Source: CAZMGT01 sp964565895
GTDB lineage: Bacteria > Armatimonadota > Zipacnadia > UBA1398 > CAZMGT01
Assembly: GCA_964565895.1 (NCBI GenBank)
Contig: CAZMGT010000057.1
Location: forward strand, 1-22,574
DNA: 22,574 nucleotides
Direction of reading: 5' to 3'
Part shown: positions 1 through 7,275 of the stretch, piece by piece
Layout of the letters: the number at the start of each line of letters is the position of its first letter
How positions within the stretch are numbered: position 1 is the stretch's first letter
Notes under the pieces: generated by a model
The model's database searches: none
Told to the model about the DNA's origin: nothing
The model's input: the letters and a program-made list of their open reading frames with translations, nothing else
Made by a program: the position numbers and the translations under genes

Positions 1-2172
1 GAGCGTGCGCGGCGCGCTTTGGAGGAGGCTCTGCTGCGCGAGCTCGACCCCGCGTTTAAAGCCGCCCTGGCCGACGCCCTAGGCGCCCGCGCCGAGCCCG
101 CTTCCCTGCCCGCGCTGCGCTGGGCGCTGCAGGACGCTGATCCGCGCGTGCGCCTTTCCGCGCTCTCTGCCTTGGGCCGCCTCGCTTTGCCCCAGGTCGA
201 GCCCATCCTCCTCGCCGCGTTTAGCGATCGCTCGCCCCAGGTCCGCGCTACAGCTTACGACTGCTACCTAAACCTCGCGCAAAAGCTCGCCCAAGGCGGC
301 CAGGCCGCCCGCGCCGCGCGCATGTTCCGCACGCTCTACCGCTCCAAGCTGCCCCTGCACCTGCGCTGCGCCGGCCTGCGCGGCCTGGCCCAGGCAGAGG
401 GCGAGCAGGCGCTGGACCTGCTCCTCGACGCCTTGGGCAAGCCGGAGCGCGACCTGCGCGGCGTGGCCAAGCTCGCCCTCGTCGAGCTCCCCGGCGACCG
501 CGTGGCCCGCGTCCTCGCCCAGGAGTTGAGCTTTGGCCCGCGCAACAAGCGCTGCGCTATCGCCTGGGTTCTCGGCCAGCGCCGCGAGCGCTCCGCCGTC
601 GCTGCGCTCGCGCAAGCCGCGGGCGATGCCGACCACGAAGTGGCCCTTGCCGCGACAAACGCGCTTGGAGAAATCGCCGATCCTAGGGCGCTGCCCGCCC
701 TTGTCCAGCTCGTGGGCAGCGACGACGAGGGACTCGCCCGCGCCGCGGCGGCCGCCCTGGCTCGCCTACCCGGCCCCGAGGCTACGCGCGACATCTGCGC
801 CGCCTTTTCCCGCGCCGCCCCCGCGGCCCGCGTCCTGCTCGTTGAGACTTTGAGCAGCCGACGCGACGAGCAGGCCCTCCCCACGCTGCTTGCCGCCGCA
901 CGCGATGCTGAGGAGCAAGTGCGCCTCGCCGCGCTCGACGCCCTGGGCAGGTTGGACCATCCCGACGCCCTGCCCGCGCTGCTCGAGGCCATCTCCCAGG
1001 GCACGGAGCAGGAGCAAAACGCCGCCCGCCAGGCCCTGGGGCGCCTGCGCGCCGAGGCCTGCGTAAAAGCCATGGCCCGCGCCCTGCCCCAGGCCGCCCC
1101 ACGGGCCCAGGTCGCTCTTCTGCAGGCCCTCGCCCCGCTCGCCCGGCCCGAGCTGCGCGACACGTTCGCCGAGTTCGCCCGCGCGCAAAACGCCGATGTC
1201 GCCGTGGCCGCGGTCGAGGCCCTCGCGGCGCTCGGCGACCCCTCCGCTGCGCCGCTTTTGCTCGAGCTTGCCCGGTCCGCCGCGCCACAGGTGGCCGCTG
1301 CCTCTGCGCGGGCCTATGCCCAGCTCGCCCACGCCCAGGCCAAGGCTAACCCTCGCGCGGCGCTGACCATGCTGCGCACGGTGCTGGAGACCGCCAAAGA
1401 CGACGAGGCGCGCAAGCTCGCTCTGGCGGGCCTGGCCGTGGTTGCCGATCCTTCTGCGCTTCCGCTTGCTTTGGAATACCTCTCCCCCGGTCCACTGTGC
1501 GATGCCGCGGCCGGGGCGGTTGTCGCGATTGCTCCGAAGCTCGCCGCCGCGGGGCAGCGCGAGCGCGCCGTGGAGCTCCTCGAGCGGGTAATCGACATCG
1601 CCTCCGACCGCAGCGTGCTCGCCGACGCCGTGGCGCGGCTCGCCGACCTGGGCATCACGGTAAACATCGCCCAGCGCCGCGGGTTTGTCTCCCACTGGTG
1701 GGTTCTCGGGCCGTTTCCCGGGCGCGACAAGCTCCGCGAGAGCGATGCCATCGCCACGAGCAAGCCGCCGGACCTTACGGCAACCGTTGCCGCGGGCAAG
1801 GCCACGCTCGCCTGGCGCTACGTGTCCATCGATGACCCTCGGGGAATGGTCAACCTAAGCAGGGTCGTAGCCAACCAGGGCAACGTCGGGTGCTATCTGT
1901 ACGCGGAGCTAACCAGCCCGCGCGAGCGCCCGGTGCAGTTTCTCGTGGGCAGCGACGACGATTTCGTATGCTGGGTTAACGGGGAGAAAGTGGGCGAGTA
2001 CTTCGGCGTCCGCCCCTTCTCGCCCGATCAAACGAAGTTTCCGGTAACGCTGCGCAAGGGGAGGAACTGGGTCCTGCTCAAGGTGCTCAACGGGCCGGGA
2101 GGCTGGGCCTGCTCCCTGCGCGTCACCGATCCCGCCGGCGCCCCCCTCCCCCTGCCCCAACGCAGGCCGTAG
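1..2172 (+). CDS. HEAT-repeat protein with C-terminal beta-sandwich-like domain (5' end outside window)
   Basis: The frame is open to the first base of the window. A TTG at 19 could start translation, but no ribosome binding site is visible and the codons before it also fit, so the gene is most likely cut by the window edge. Residues about 1-540 (counting from the TTG) are tandem helical repeats of roughly 30 residues, Ala/Leu-rich with recurring 'ALPALL...D..VR.AA..ALG.L' patterns. This is typical of HEAT/PBS-lyase-type repeats that form protein-binding solenoids. Residues about 555-717 are different: 'WWVLGPFPGR' opens a beta-rich module with 'QFLVGSDDDFVCWVNGEKV' and 'LRKGRNWVLLKVLNG', resembling the PA14/galactose-binding-like domains common in Planctomycetota exported proteins. 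The likely role is a scaffold or binding protein; no catalytic motif is seen. It converges on the propeller gene at 2458-3951, and the 285 nt between them hold no convincing gene. Confidence 0.85.
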   Translation, partial: ERARRALEEALLRELDPAFKAALADALGARAEPASLPALRWALQDADPRVRLSALSALGRLALPQVEPILLAAFSDRSPQVRATAYDCYLNLAQKLAQGGQAARAARMFRTLYRSKLPLHLRCAGLRGLAQAEGEQALDLLLDALGKPERDLRGVAKLALVELPGDRVARVLAQELSFGPRNKRCAIAWVLGQRRERSAVAALAQAAGDADHEVALAATNALGEIADPRALPALVQLVGSDDEGLARAAAAALARLPGPEATRDICAAFSRAAPAARVLLVETLSSRRDEQALPTLLAAARDAEEQVRLAALDALGRLDHPDALPALLEAISQGTEQEQNAARQALGRLRAEACVKAMARALPQAAPRAQVALLQALAPLARPELRDTFAEFARAQNADVAVAAVEALAALGDPSAAPLLLELARSAAPQVAAASARAYAQLAHAQAKANPRAALTMLRTVLETAKDDEARKLALAGLAVVADPSALPLALEYLSPGPLCDAAAGAVVAIAPKLAAAGQRERAVELLERVIDIASDRSVLADAVARLADLGITVNIAQRRGFVSHWWVLGPFPGRDKLRESDAIATSKPPDLTATVAAGKATLAWRYVSIDDPRGMVNLSRVVANQGNVGCYLYAELTSPRERPVQFLVGSDDDFVCWVNGEKVGEYFGVRPFSPDQTKFPVTLRKGRNWVLLKVLNGPGGWACSLRVTDPAGAPLPLPQRRP

Positions 2173-2457
2173 CTTCTTTCGCAGCCAGCCCGCTACGGAC
2201 AGGCAACGGCGGCGAAGCAGCTCACCGCGGCGATACGCCCGCACGCAACCTGCCGCGCCTCCCCGGCGTGGTTCCCACCGCGTGCAGCCACGCGAACTGG
2301 CCTGGCCGAAGGGAGGGCCTCCTGGCTTCCCTGCGGCTGAAGGTGCCCCTGCTGCGAATTGCTGGCGCTGAGCGCCGCTGCCGCAGGCGCACACGCTCGG
2401 GCGCGCGTCCAGTGCTTAGTGCTGCAAAAGAACGCGCTCTGTCTCGCCCCCGCTCCC

Positions 2458-3951
2458 CTACTTCGGCGCGTGGGTGACGTGGTAGAGCACGCGGTCGCGG
2501 ATGGCCAAGTAGTGCACCGAGCCGTCGGCGAGGAACGTGGGGCAGTTTTTCAGGATAATGTCATACTGCGGCCCCTCAACGCCATCTACGACGACAAACC
2601 ACCGGCCCCCGCGCACCGCGGAGTAGCCCACGTGCTTGCTGTCCGGGCTAAACTCCAAGCTGGAAATGCCCACGCCGTCGTACGTCGGCCCCTCCTCGCC
2701 GTCCACGACGACGAGCATCTTGTCGCCCTTCCAGGCGATGTAGGCAACGCGCGAGCCGTCGGCGCTGAATACGGGCATCCCCTGGCCCAGCTTGTCATAC
2801 AACGCGCCCTCCTGGCCGTCGATGACGAAGCACCACTTGCCGTTCTTCTTCGCGGCAAACGCCACGCGCTTGCCCTGCGGCCCAAACACCGGCGTGCCCT
2901 CGCCCATCGAGTCGTACTCCGCGCTCTCCTGGCCGTCGATCACCGCGACGACCTTCTCGCCCTTCCACGCGCCATAGGCCACGCGCTTGCCGTCGGAGCT
3001 AAACACCAAGCTTCCCGCGCCGATCCCGTCGTAAGGCGGGCCCTCCACGCCGTCCACAACGACGTGCAGCTTCTGCCCCTTCAGCGCGGCATAGGCCACG
3101 TGCCGGCCATCGCGGCTGAACAGCACCGACTGGTCTAGGATGCCGTCGTAGGGCTGCCCCTCCTGCCCGTCCACGATAACAACGACCTTGTCGCCCTTTT
3201 TCACCACATAAGCCAGCCGGTTGCCCGCCGCGCTATATCTCAGCGAGCCCTCGCCCACGCCGTCGTAGCCCGGGGCCGTCTTCCCATCGGCAACGACGAG
3301 CAGCTTATTGTTGTCGATAGCCACGTAGGCCACGTGCTGCCCGTCCGGGCTGATCGTTAGCGTATCCTCGAGGATCATCTGGTGCACGGGGCCCTCTTTG
3401 CCGTCGAGAACAACCACCGCGCCTTCGGCCTTTTTCGCGACATAGGCCAGGTGCTTGCTGTCCGCGCTAAACATCACGCTCCCCCGACCAATGCCCTCAT
3501 ACTGCGGCCCTTCCGCGCCATCGACGACAATGCACCACTTGTCGCCCTTCTTCGCGCCATAGGCCAGCCGCGTGCCATCGGGGCTGAACAGCGGCGTTCC
3601 CTCGCCGATTCCGTCATACAGCGGGCCCTCCACGCCGTCCAGAACCACACACCAGCGGTCGACCTTCTTCGCGGCATAGACAAAGTGCTTGCCGTCGGCG
3701 CTGAACTTAAGCGAGCCCGCGCCGATATCCGTATACGCCGGCCCCACCTTGCCGTCGTGGCAGACGACCGGCTTGCCGTCCCTTACGCTGACATAGGCCA
3801 CGTGCAGCCCGTCTTCGCTGAACACCGGGATACCGAGGAGAGGATCGCTCACCGGCCCCAGGGCCTGCTCGCGCACCTCATAGTCCGCCGCGGCGGCTAG
3901 CCCGCCAACAAACGCCGCACACAGCGCCACGCACAATACCGCTCGTCGCAT
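2458..3951 (-). CDS. Exported beta-propeller protein with twelve 39-residue PD40/TolB-like repeats
   Basis: 497 residues. The ATG at 3951 is chosen because GGAAGGAGG lies just upstream and the protein then starts with a clean signal peptide (MRRAV, hydrophobic core, cleavage near residue 22 after Ala-Ala-Ala). An in-frame ATG at 4116 would put untranslated-looking GC-rich sequence before the signal. From residue 35 to the end, twelve copies of a 39-residue unit follow each other without gaps. The pattern is DGIGxGSxxFSxDGKRVAYxAxK, then GDKxxVVVDGxEGPxY. The FSPDGK.hAY core is that of WD40-like/TolB (PD40) propeller blades. Twelve units could make two six-blade rings, with the shorter first and last units closing the structure. 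No catalytic domain is present, so a binding or surface-display role is inferred. It is a single gene on its strand, 420 nt downstream of the oxidoreductase gene. Confidence 0.88.
   Translation of the reverse strand: MRRAVLCVALCAAFVGGLAAAADYEVREQALGPVSDPLLGIPVFSEDGLHVAYVSVRDGKPVVCHDGKVGPAYTDIGAGSLKFSADGKHFVYAAKKVDRWCVVLDGVEGPLYDGIGEGTPLFSPDGTRLAYGAKKGDKWCIVVDGAEGPQYEGIGRGSVMFSADSKHLAYVAKKAEGAVVVLDGKEGPVHQMILEDTLTISPDGQHVAYVAIDNNKLLVVADGKTAPGYDGVGEGSLRYSAAGNRLAYVVKKGDKVVVIVDGQEGQPYDGILDQSVLFSRDGRHVAYAALKGQKLHVVVDGVEGPPYDGIGAGSLVFSSDGKRVAYGAWKGEKVVAVIDGQESAEYDSMGEGTPVFGPQGKRVAFAAKKNGKWCFVIDGQEGALYDKLGQGMPVFSADGSRVAYIAWKGDKMLVVVDGEEGPTYDGVGISSLEFSPDSKHVGYSAVRGGRWFVVVDGVEGPQYDIILKNCPTFLADGSVHYLAIRDRVLYHVTHAPK
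2461..3849 (-). repeat. 117-bp tandem coding repeats (12 units)
   Basis: The twelve 39-residue propeller units correspond to a 117-bp DNA period. Segments coding for 'VVVDGxEGPxYDG' and 'FSxDGKRVAY' recur with only scattered differences. The array spans almost the whole mature protein. The periodic codon pattern also keeps long open frames on the opposite strand, which are not genes. Confidence 0.85.
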
Positions 3952-4371
3952 TGCACGACCAGCCTCCTTCCCTACCGTTGCCCTTTTCGCAAACACCCCG
4001 TGCCCCCGTCCCACGTCGTCTGCGGCAGGAAAGGGGCTGGGCGCAAACCTCTTGCCGTCGCCCGGCCGAGCGCACGCTCCGCCGCCGCTGCCCGCCGCAC
4101 CAACGGAGCAGGCCACCCCGGAGCGCGGCCAGCCGCTTTGCTAAACGCCGGGCCAACCCTCCGCCGCCCGCTACCGGCCAACGCCTGCAGCTCGCCGCCT
4201 ATAGCTCGCCTCGCGCCCTCCGGGCGGTAAACGGCGGCGCACTATTTCCCCTGGTTTTTCGCGCAGGGCGCGGGCCATCTTCTGCCTTTGGGAAATTTTC
4301 CCGCCAAAGCCAGCCCCGTGCGGCGCGCGGCCTGTCGTCCTGCGGCGCTGGCCTGTGCCCGTGCCCGGCCG
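3952..4371. other. 420-nt intergenic stretch without a supported gene
   Basis: This lies between the oxidoreductase stop and the start of the propeller gene, both on the minus strand. The short frames in it have no ribosome binding sites or protein-like composition. It holds the propeller gene's ribosome binding site next to 3951 and an A/T-rich dyad at 4286-4309. I could not find a -35/-10 pair with acceptable spacing, nor a terminator with a T-tract for the oxidoreductase gene. Confidence 0.6.
4286..4309. promoter_or_regulatory. A/T-rich dyad, possible operator
   Basis: An isolated A/T patch in G+C-rich DNA contains GGGAAA-T-TTTCCC (4290-4302), nested within CTTTGG (4286-4291) and CCAAAG (4304-4309). 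The inner palindrome has no loop, so a protein-binding site is more likely than an RNA hairpin. It lies about 335 nt upstream of the propeller start and 63 nt past the oxidoreductase stop. The function is inferred only from symmetry. Confidence 0.3.
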
Positions 4372-5553
4372 CTATGCCTTCTCCGGCTCCGTGGTCGAGC
4401 CCAGGTCCTCCCAAGTCACGGTTTGGATTTCAAACCGTCCCTTTTGCGCGTTATACATCGCCTTGCGGCCCAAAATGGCCATCAGGGTGGACACGCGGCC
4501 CGTCTCCACGTTGCTAAACGGGGTCTTGCCCGTGCGGCAGCCCTCGATAAACGCCTCCAGTTCGGGCTTCGTCCCCGCGCCCCAGTGCAGCGGCCCCTCG
4601 TAAAGCTTAATCTCCTTGCCCGTGCGCCGGTCAAAGGCCACCCCGCGGGGGATGTCGATCCCCGCCCTCTCGGCATACACGCGCTCCATATCGCCCTGGT
4701 GGGGCTTGGCCGCGCAGTGCAGGTGGGTATAGGAGAAGTTAATCCCGTTGGGAAACTGATAGATCACTGCGGAGTTGCTCTCCGCCAAGCGGCCCGGCTG
4801 GTTGCCCATGACGCTTGCCGCGGCCGCCGCGCGCAGCGGGTGCTGCCCCCCGAGCACCCACGTCATCACATCCATGTGGTGGCACGCCTGCTCGACAAGC
4901 GGTCCGCCGGACATGTTCACGTCGGCCACCCAGCCGCCCACGTCGTGCCCCCAATGCCACATCCCCTGCAGAAAGACGATCTCCCCAAACTCCCCCTGCT
5001 GAATCCGCCCGATAATCTCGTGATAGCCGGGAATGTATCTGCGCTGAAAACCGATCTGATAGATCCCCTTCGACTTCCGTGCGGCGCGGGTAATTTGGTC
5101 TACTTTTTCCACCGTGCAGTCCATCGGCTTTTCGCTAAAGCAGTGCAGGTCGCGCTCGAGCACGGGGACGACGACCTTCGCGTGGTTGCCCACCTCGGTG
5201 GCCACGACCACGCCGTCGAGCTTCTCCTTGTCGAGCATCTCGCGAAAGTCTAGGTAGCCCCGCGCGCCAAACTTGCTCGCAATGTCCATTGCCCGGCGCA
5301 TGCGCGCCTCGCGCAGATCGCACACCGCAGGCACGCGCACGCCCTCGAGGGCCACCGTGGTGCGCAGGAGCAACGTCCCCCGGCCGCCCACGCCGATAAA
5401 CCCCAAGCTTACCCGCTCGTTGGCGCCCACCGCTTGGGGCGAGGCGAACTTCGTCCCGTGCCAGGCAACGGTAATCCCTGCCGCCGTCGCTGCGGCCTTC
5501 TTGATGAACGCCCGCCGGCTCAGCGCATCTTTCTCTTTCGCGCGCTCGCTCAT
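4372..5553 (-). CDS. Tat-exported Gfo/Idh/MocA-family oxidoreductase
   Basis: 393 residues. The ATG at 5553 is preceded by GGAGG at a spacing of 7 nt. The N-terminus carries a twin-arginine signal (S12-R-R-A-F-I-K, then an Ala-rich segment), so the enzyme should be exported folded with its nucleotide bound. A Rossmann motif, GFIGVGGRG (51-59), follows, then 'VCDL' and the family's conserved E-K-P (141-143). The 'GGPLVEQACHHMDVMTWVLGG' type segment around 216-236 carries the substrate-site His/Asp (H225, H226, D228). In this family the reaction is usually NAD(P)-dependent oxidation or reduction of a sugar or cyclitol, and Tat-exported members are frequent in Planctomycetota and PVC genomes. 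The substrate is unknown. It is divergent from the sulfatase pair across 210 nt, which suggests shared control in glycan use. Confidence 0.92.
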   Translation of the reverse strand: MSERAKEKDALSRRAFIKKAAATAAGITVAWHGTKFASPQAVGANERVSLGFIGVGGRGTLLLRTTVALEGVRVPAVCDLREARMRRAMDIASKFGARGYLDFREMLDKEKLDGVVVATEVGNHAKVVVPVLERDLHCFSEKPMDCTVEKVDQITRAARKSKGIYQIGFQRRYIPGYHEIIGRIQQGEFGEIVFLQGMWHWGHDVGGWVADVNMSGGPLVEQACHHMDVMTWVLGGQHPLRAAAAASVMGNQPGRLAESNSAVIYQFPNGINFSYTHLHCAAKPHQGDMERVYAERAGIDIPRGVAFDRRTGKEIKLYEGPLHWGAGTKPELEAFIEGCRTGKTPFSNVETGRVSTLMAILGRKAMYNAQKGRFEIQTVTWEDLGSTTEPEKA

Positions 5554-5763
5554 CTTCGCACCTCCGTTTTGCGCACAGACGTGGTTAGTTTGCCGTTTTC
5601 GGTTTCTTCACAGTGCGAGGGCTGTCCTCCGCTTGGGCGCAGCTTTGTGAAAAATGCAAAAGGTCTGCCGGCTCCTGCTGAGAAATATCACTGCGGGCGT
5701 ACTGGCCTCTTTCGCTTAGTATTTCCTCTTGCCCGTGCGCAGCGGGGAAGGAGTGACTCCTCG
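5554..5763. promoter_or_regulatory. Divergent intergenic region, presumed promoters of oxidoreductase and sulfatase genes
   Basis: The 210 nt separate two outward-reading genes and are clearly richer in A/T than their surroundings (for example near 5640-5660 and 5683-5735). Transcription must start here in at least one direction. Ribosome binding sites are clear: GGAGG for the minus gene and AAGGAG at 5748-5753 for the plus gene. TTCACA (5607-5612) and TGTGAA (5646-5651) form a widely spaced inverted repeat of unknown meaning. I cannot assign -35/-10 boxes with normal spacing. Confidence 0.4.
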
Positions 5764-7212
5764 ATGTCTAGGCCAATTTCCAGGCGCAAGTTTCTCGGCG
5801 CGGCAGGTGCCGCGTGCGCCGGTCTGCTCGGCGCACGGGTGTTTTCCTCAGCAAGCGGCGCGCAGGGCCCGCCCTCCCCCCAGGCCTCCCTGCACCGCCC
5901 TAATATCATCCTCGCGATGACCGACGACCAAGGCTGGGGCGACACCGGCTACAACGGCCACCCCGTGCTCAAAACGCCCACCCTCGACGAGATGGCCGCC
6001 ACCGGCCTGCGCTTCGACCGCTTCTACGCCGCCGCGCCGGTGTGCTCGCCTACGCGGGGAAGCTGCCTTACCGGCAGGCACCCCTACCGCTACGGCGTGT
6101 TCTTCGCCAACAGGGGCCACATGCCGCCCCAGGAGGTAACCCTCGCCGAGGCGCTTAAGCTCGCCGGCTATACCACCGGCCACTTCGGCAAGTGGCACCT
6201 GGGGACGCTCACCAAAACCGTGCGCGACTCCAACCGCGGCGGCCGACCGCAAAACGCAAAGCACTTCTCCCCACCGTGGGAAAACGGCTTCGATGTTTGC
6301 TTCTCCACCGAGGCGAAAGTGCCCACCTACAACCCCATGCTCGCCCCGGGAACGAACAAGCCCTATGGCACCTACTACTGGAACGAGCGCGGCGAGCGCG
6401 TCACGGAAAACCTCGAGGGCGACGACTCGCGGGTCATTATGGACCGCGTCATCCCCTTCGTGCGCAACGCCGTCGCGCAGGGCAAGCCGTTTTTCGCGGT
6501 AATTTGGTTCCACGCCCCGCACAGGCCCGTCCTCGCCGGCCCGAAGTATCGGGCGATGTACGCCGACCAGCCCGAGGGGATGCAGCACTACTATGGCTGC
6601 ATTACGGCGATGGACGAGCAGCTCGGCCGCCTGCGCGCCGAGCTGCGCAAGCTGGGCGTCGCGGAGAACACGATGCTCTGGTTCTGCTCCGACAACGGGC
6701 CGGAGGGCCGCGCGACCTCGGAGGACGCCCCGGGAACGGCCGGGCCGTTCCGCGGCCGCAAGCGCAGCCTCTACGAGGGCGGCGTGCGCGTCCCCGGCAT
6801 TTTGGAGTGGCCGGCGAAAATTAAAAAAGGCCGCGTAACGGCCGTCCCCTGCTGCACCTCCGACTACTACCCGACGATCATCGACGTGCTCGGGCTAAAA
6901 GTGTCCAACCAGCCCCTGCCCCTCGATGGAATAAGCCTGCTCCCGCTGATCGAGGGCAAGATGCCCCAGCGCCCTCGGCCGATCGCCTTTCAATCGGGAA
7001 ACCAGCTTGCCCTGTCGGACAACCGCTACAAGATAATCTCCACCGACGGGGGCAAGAGCTATCAGCTTTTCGATCTCCTCGCCGACCGCGAGGAAAGGAA
7101 CGACCTCGCCCAAGACAAGCCGGACATCGTCGCGCGCATGAAAGAGGAGCTCGGGCGCTGGCGCGAATCATGCCGCCAGAGCCTCGCCGGCAAGGACTAT
7201 CGGCAAACGTAG
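5764..7212 (+). CDS. Tat-exported formylglycine-dependent sulfatase (arylsulfatase family)
   Basis: 482 residues. The ATG at 5764 follows AAGGAG (5748-5753) by 10 nt and begins a Tat signal, 'SRRKFLGAAGAA'. The sulfatase family signature is complete: metal-binding D54-D55 in 'MTDDQGWGD'; C94-S-P-T-R98, the CxPxR motif whose Cys is converted to formylglycine; K143 and H145 in 'GKWHLG'; H250 and H253 in 'FHAPH'; D310-N311 in 'CSDNG'. The length is usual for the family. It should hydrolyse sulfate esters of a glycan or small aromatic in the periplasm. The specificity cannot be read. A second sulfatase follows after 63 nt on the same strand. It needs a formylglycine-generating enzyme or anSME, neither of which is encoded in this window. 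Confidence 0.95.
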   Translation: MSRPISRRKFLGAAGAACAGLLGARVFSSASGAQGPPSPQASLHRPNIILAMTDDQGWGDTGYNGHPVLKTPTLDEMAATGLRFDRFYAAAPVCSPTRGSCLTGRHPYRYGVFFANRGHMPPQEVTLAEALKLAGYTTGHFGKWHLGTLTKTVRDSNRGGRPQNAKHFSPPWENGFDVCFSTEAKVPTYNPMLAPGTNKPYGTYYWNERGERVTENLEGDDSRVIMDRVIPFVRNAVAQGKPFFAVIWFHAPHRPVLAGPKYRAMYADQPEGMQHYYGCITAMDEQLGRLRAELRKLGVAENTMLWFCSDNGPEGRATSEDAPGTAGPFRGRKRSLYEGGVRVPGILEWPAKIKKGRVTAVPCCTSDYYPTIIDVLGLKVSNQPLPLDGISLLPLIEGKMPQRPRPIAFQSGNQLALSDNRYKIISTDGGKSYQLFDLLADREERNDLAQDKPDIVARMKEELGRWRESCRQSLAGKDYRQT

Positions 7213-7234
7213 CGCGGCCCTCTGCCGCGCGTTT
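7212..7234 (+). terminator. GC hairpin plus short T run after first sulfatase (possible attenuator)
   Basis: GCGCGGC (7212-7218), a 5-nt loop and GCCGCGC (7224-7230) form a perfect 7-bp stem that starts at the last base of the stop codon and is followed by GTTTT. This resembles a weak intrinsic terminator. Because another sulfatase starts 42 nt further on with its own GGAGG, it may reduce rather than end transcription, or stabilise the upstream mRNA. Confidence 0.5.
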
Positions 7235-7275
7235 TGCCCGACGAGCTTCTCGCGCGCTGTCTTTGGAGGTAGGCA

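Noticed and set aside
2364..2376. GGCGCT-G-AGCGCC inverted repeat between convergent genes as terminator
   Set aside because: The stem is short and the loop small, there is no T run, and such GC palindromes are frequent at this base composition.
2359..3900. Long open frames on the plus strand opposite the propeller gene
   Set aside because: They arise from the 117-bp periodic codon pattern of the minus-strand repeats, have no ribosome binding sites and no recognisable protein pattern.
4293..4308. Similarity of the dyad to the eukaryotic E2F-type motif TTTCCCGCC
   Set aside because: Chance resemblance; all genes are clearly bacterial.
5607..5651. TTCACA...TGTGAA inverted repeat as an operator
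   Set aside because: The 33-nt spacer and six-base arms are too weak to call; noted only within the intergenic feature.
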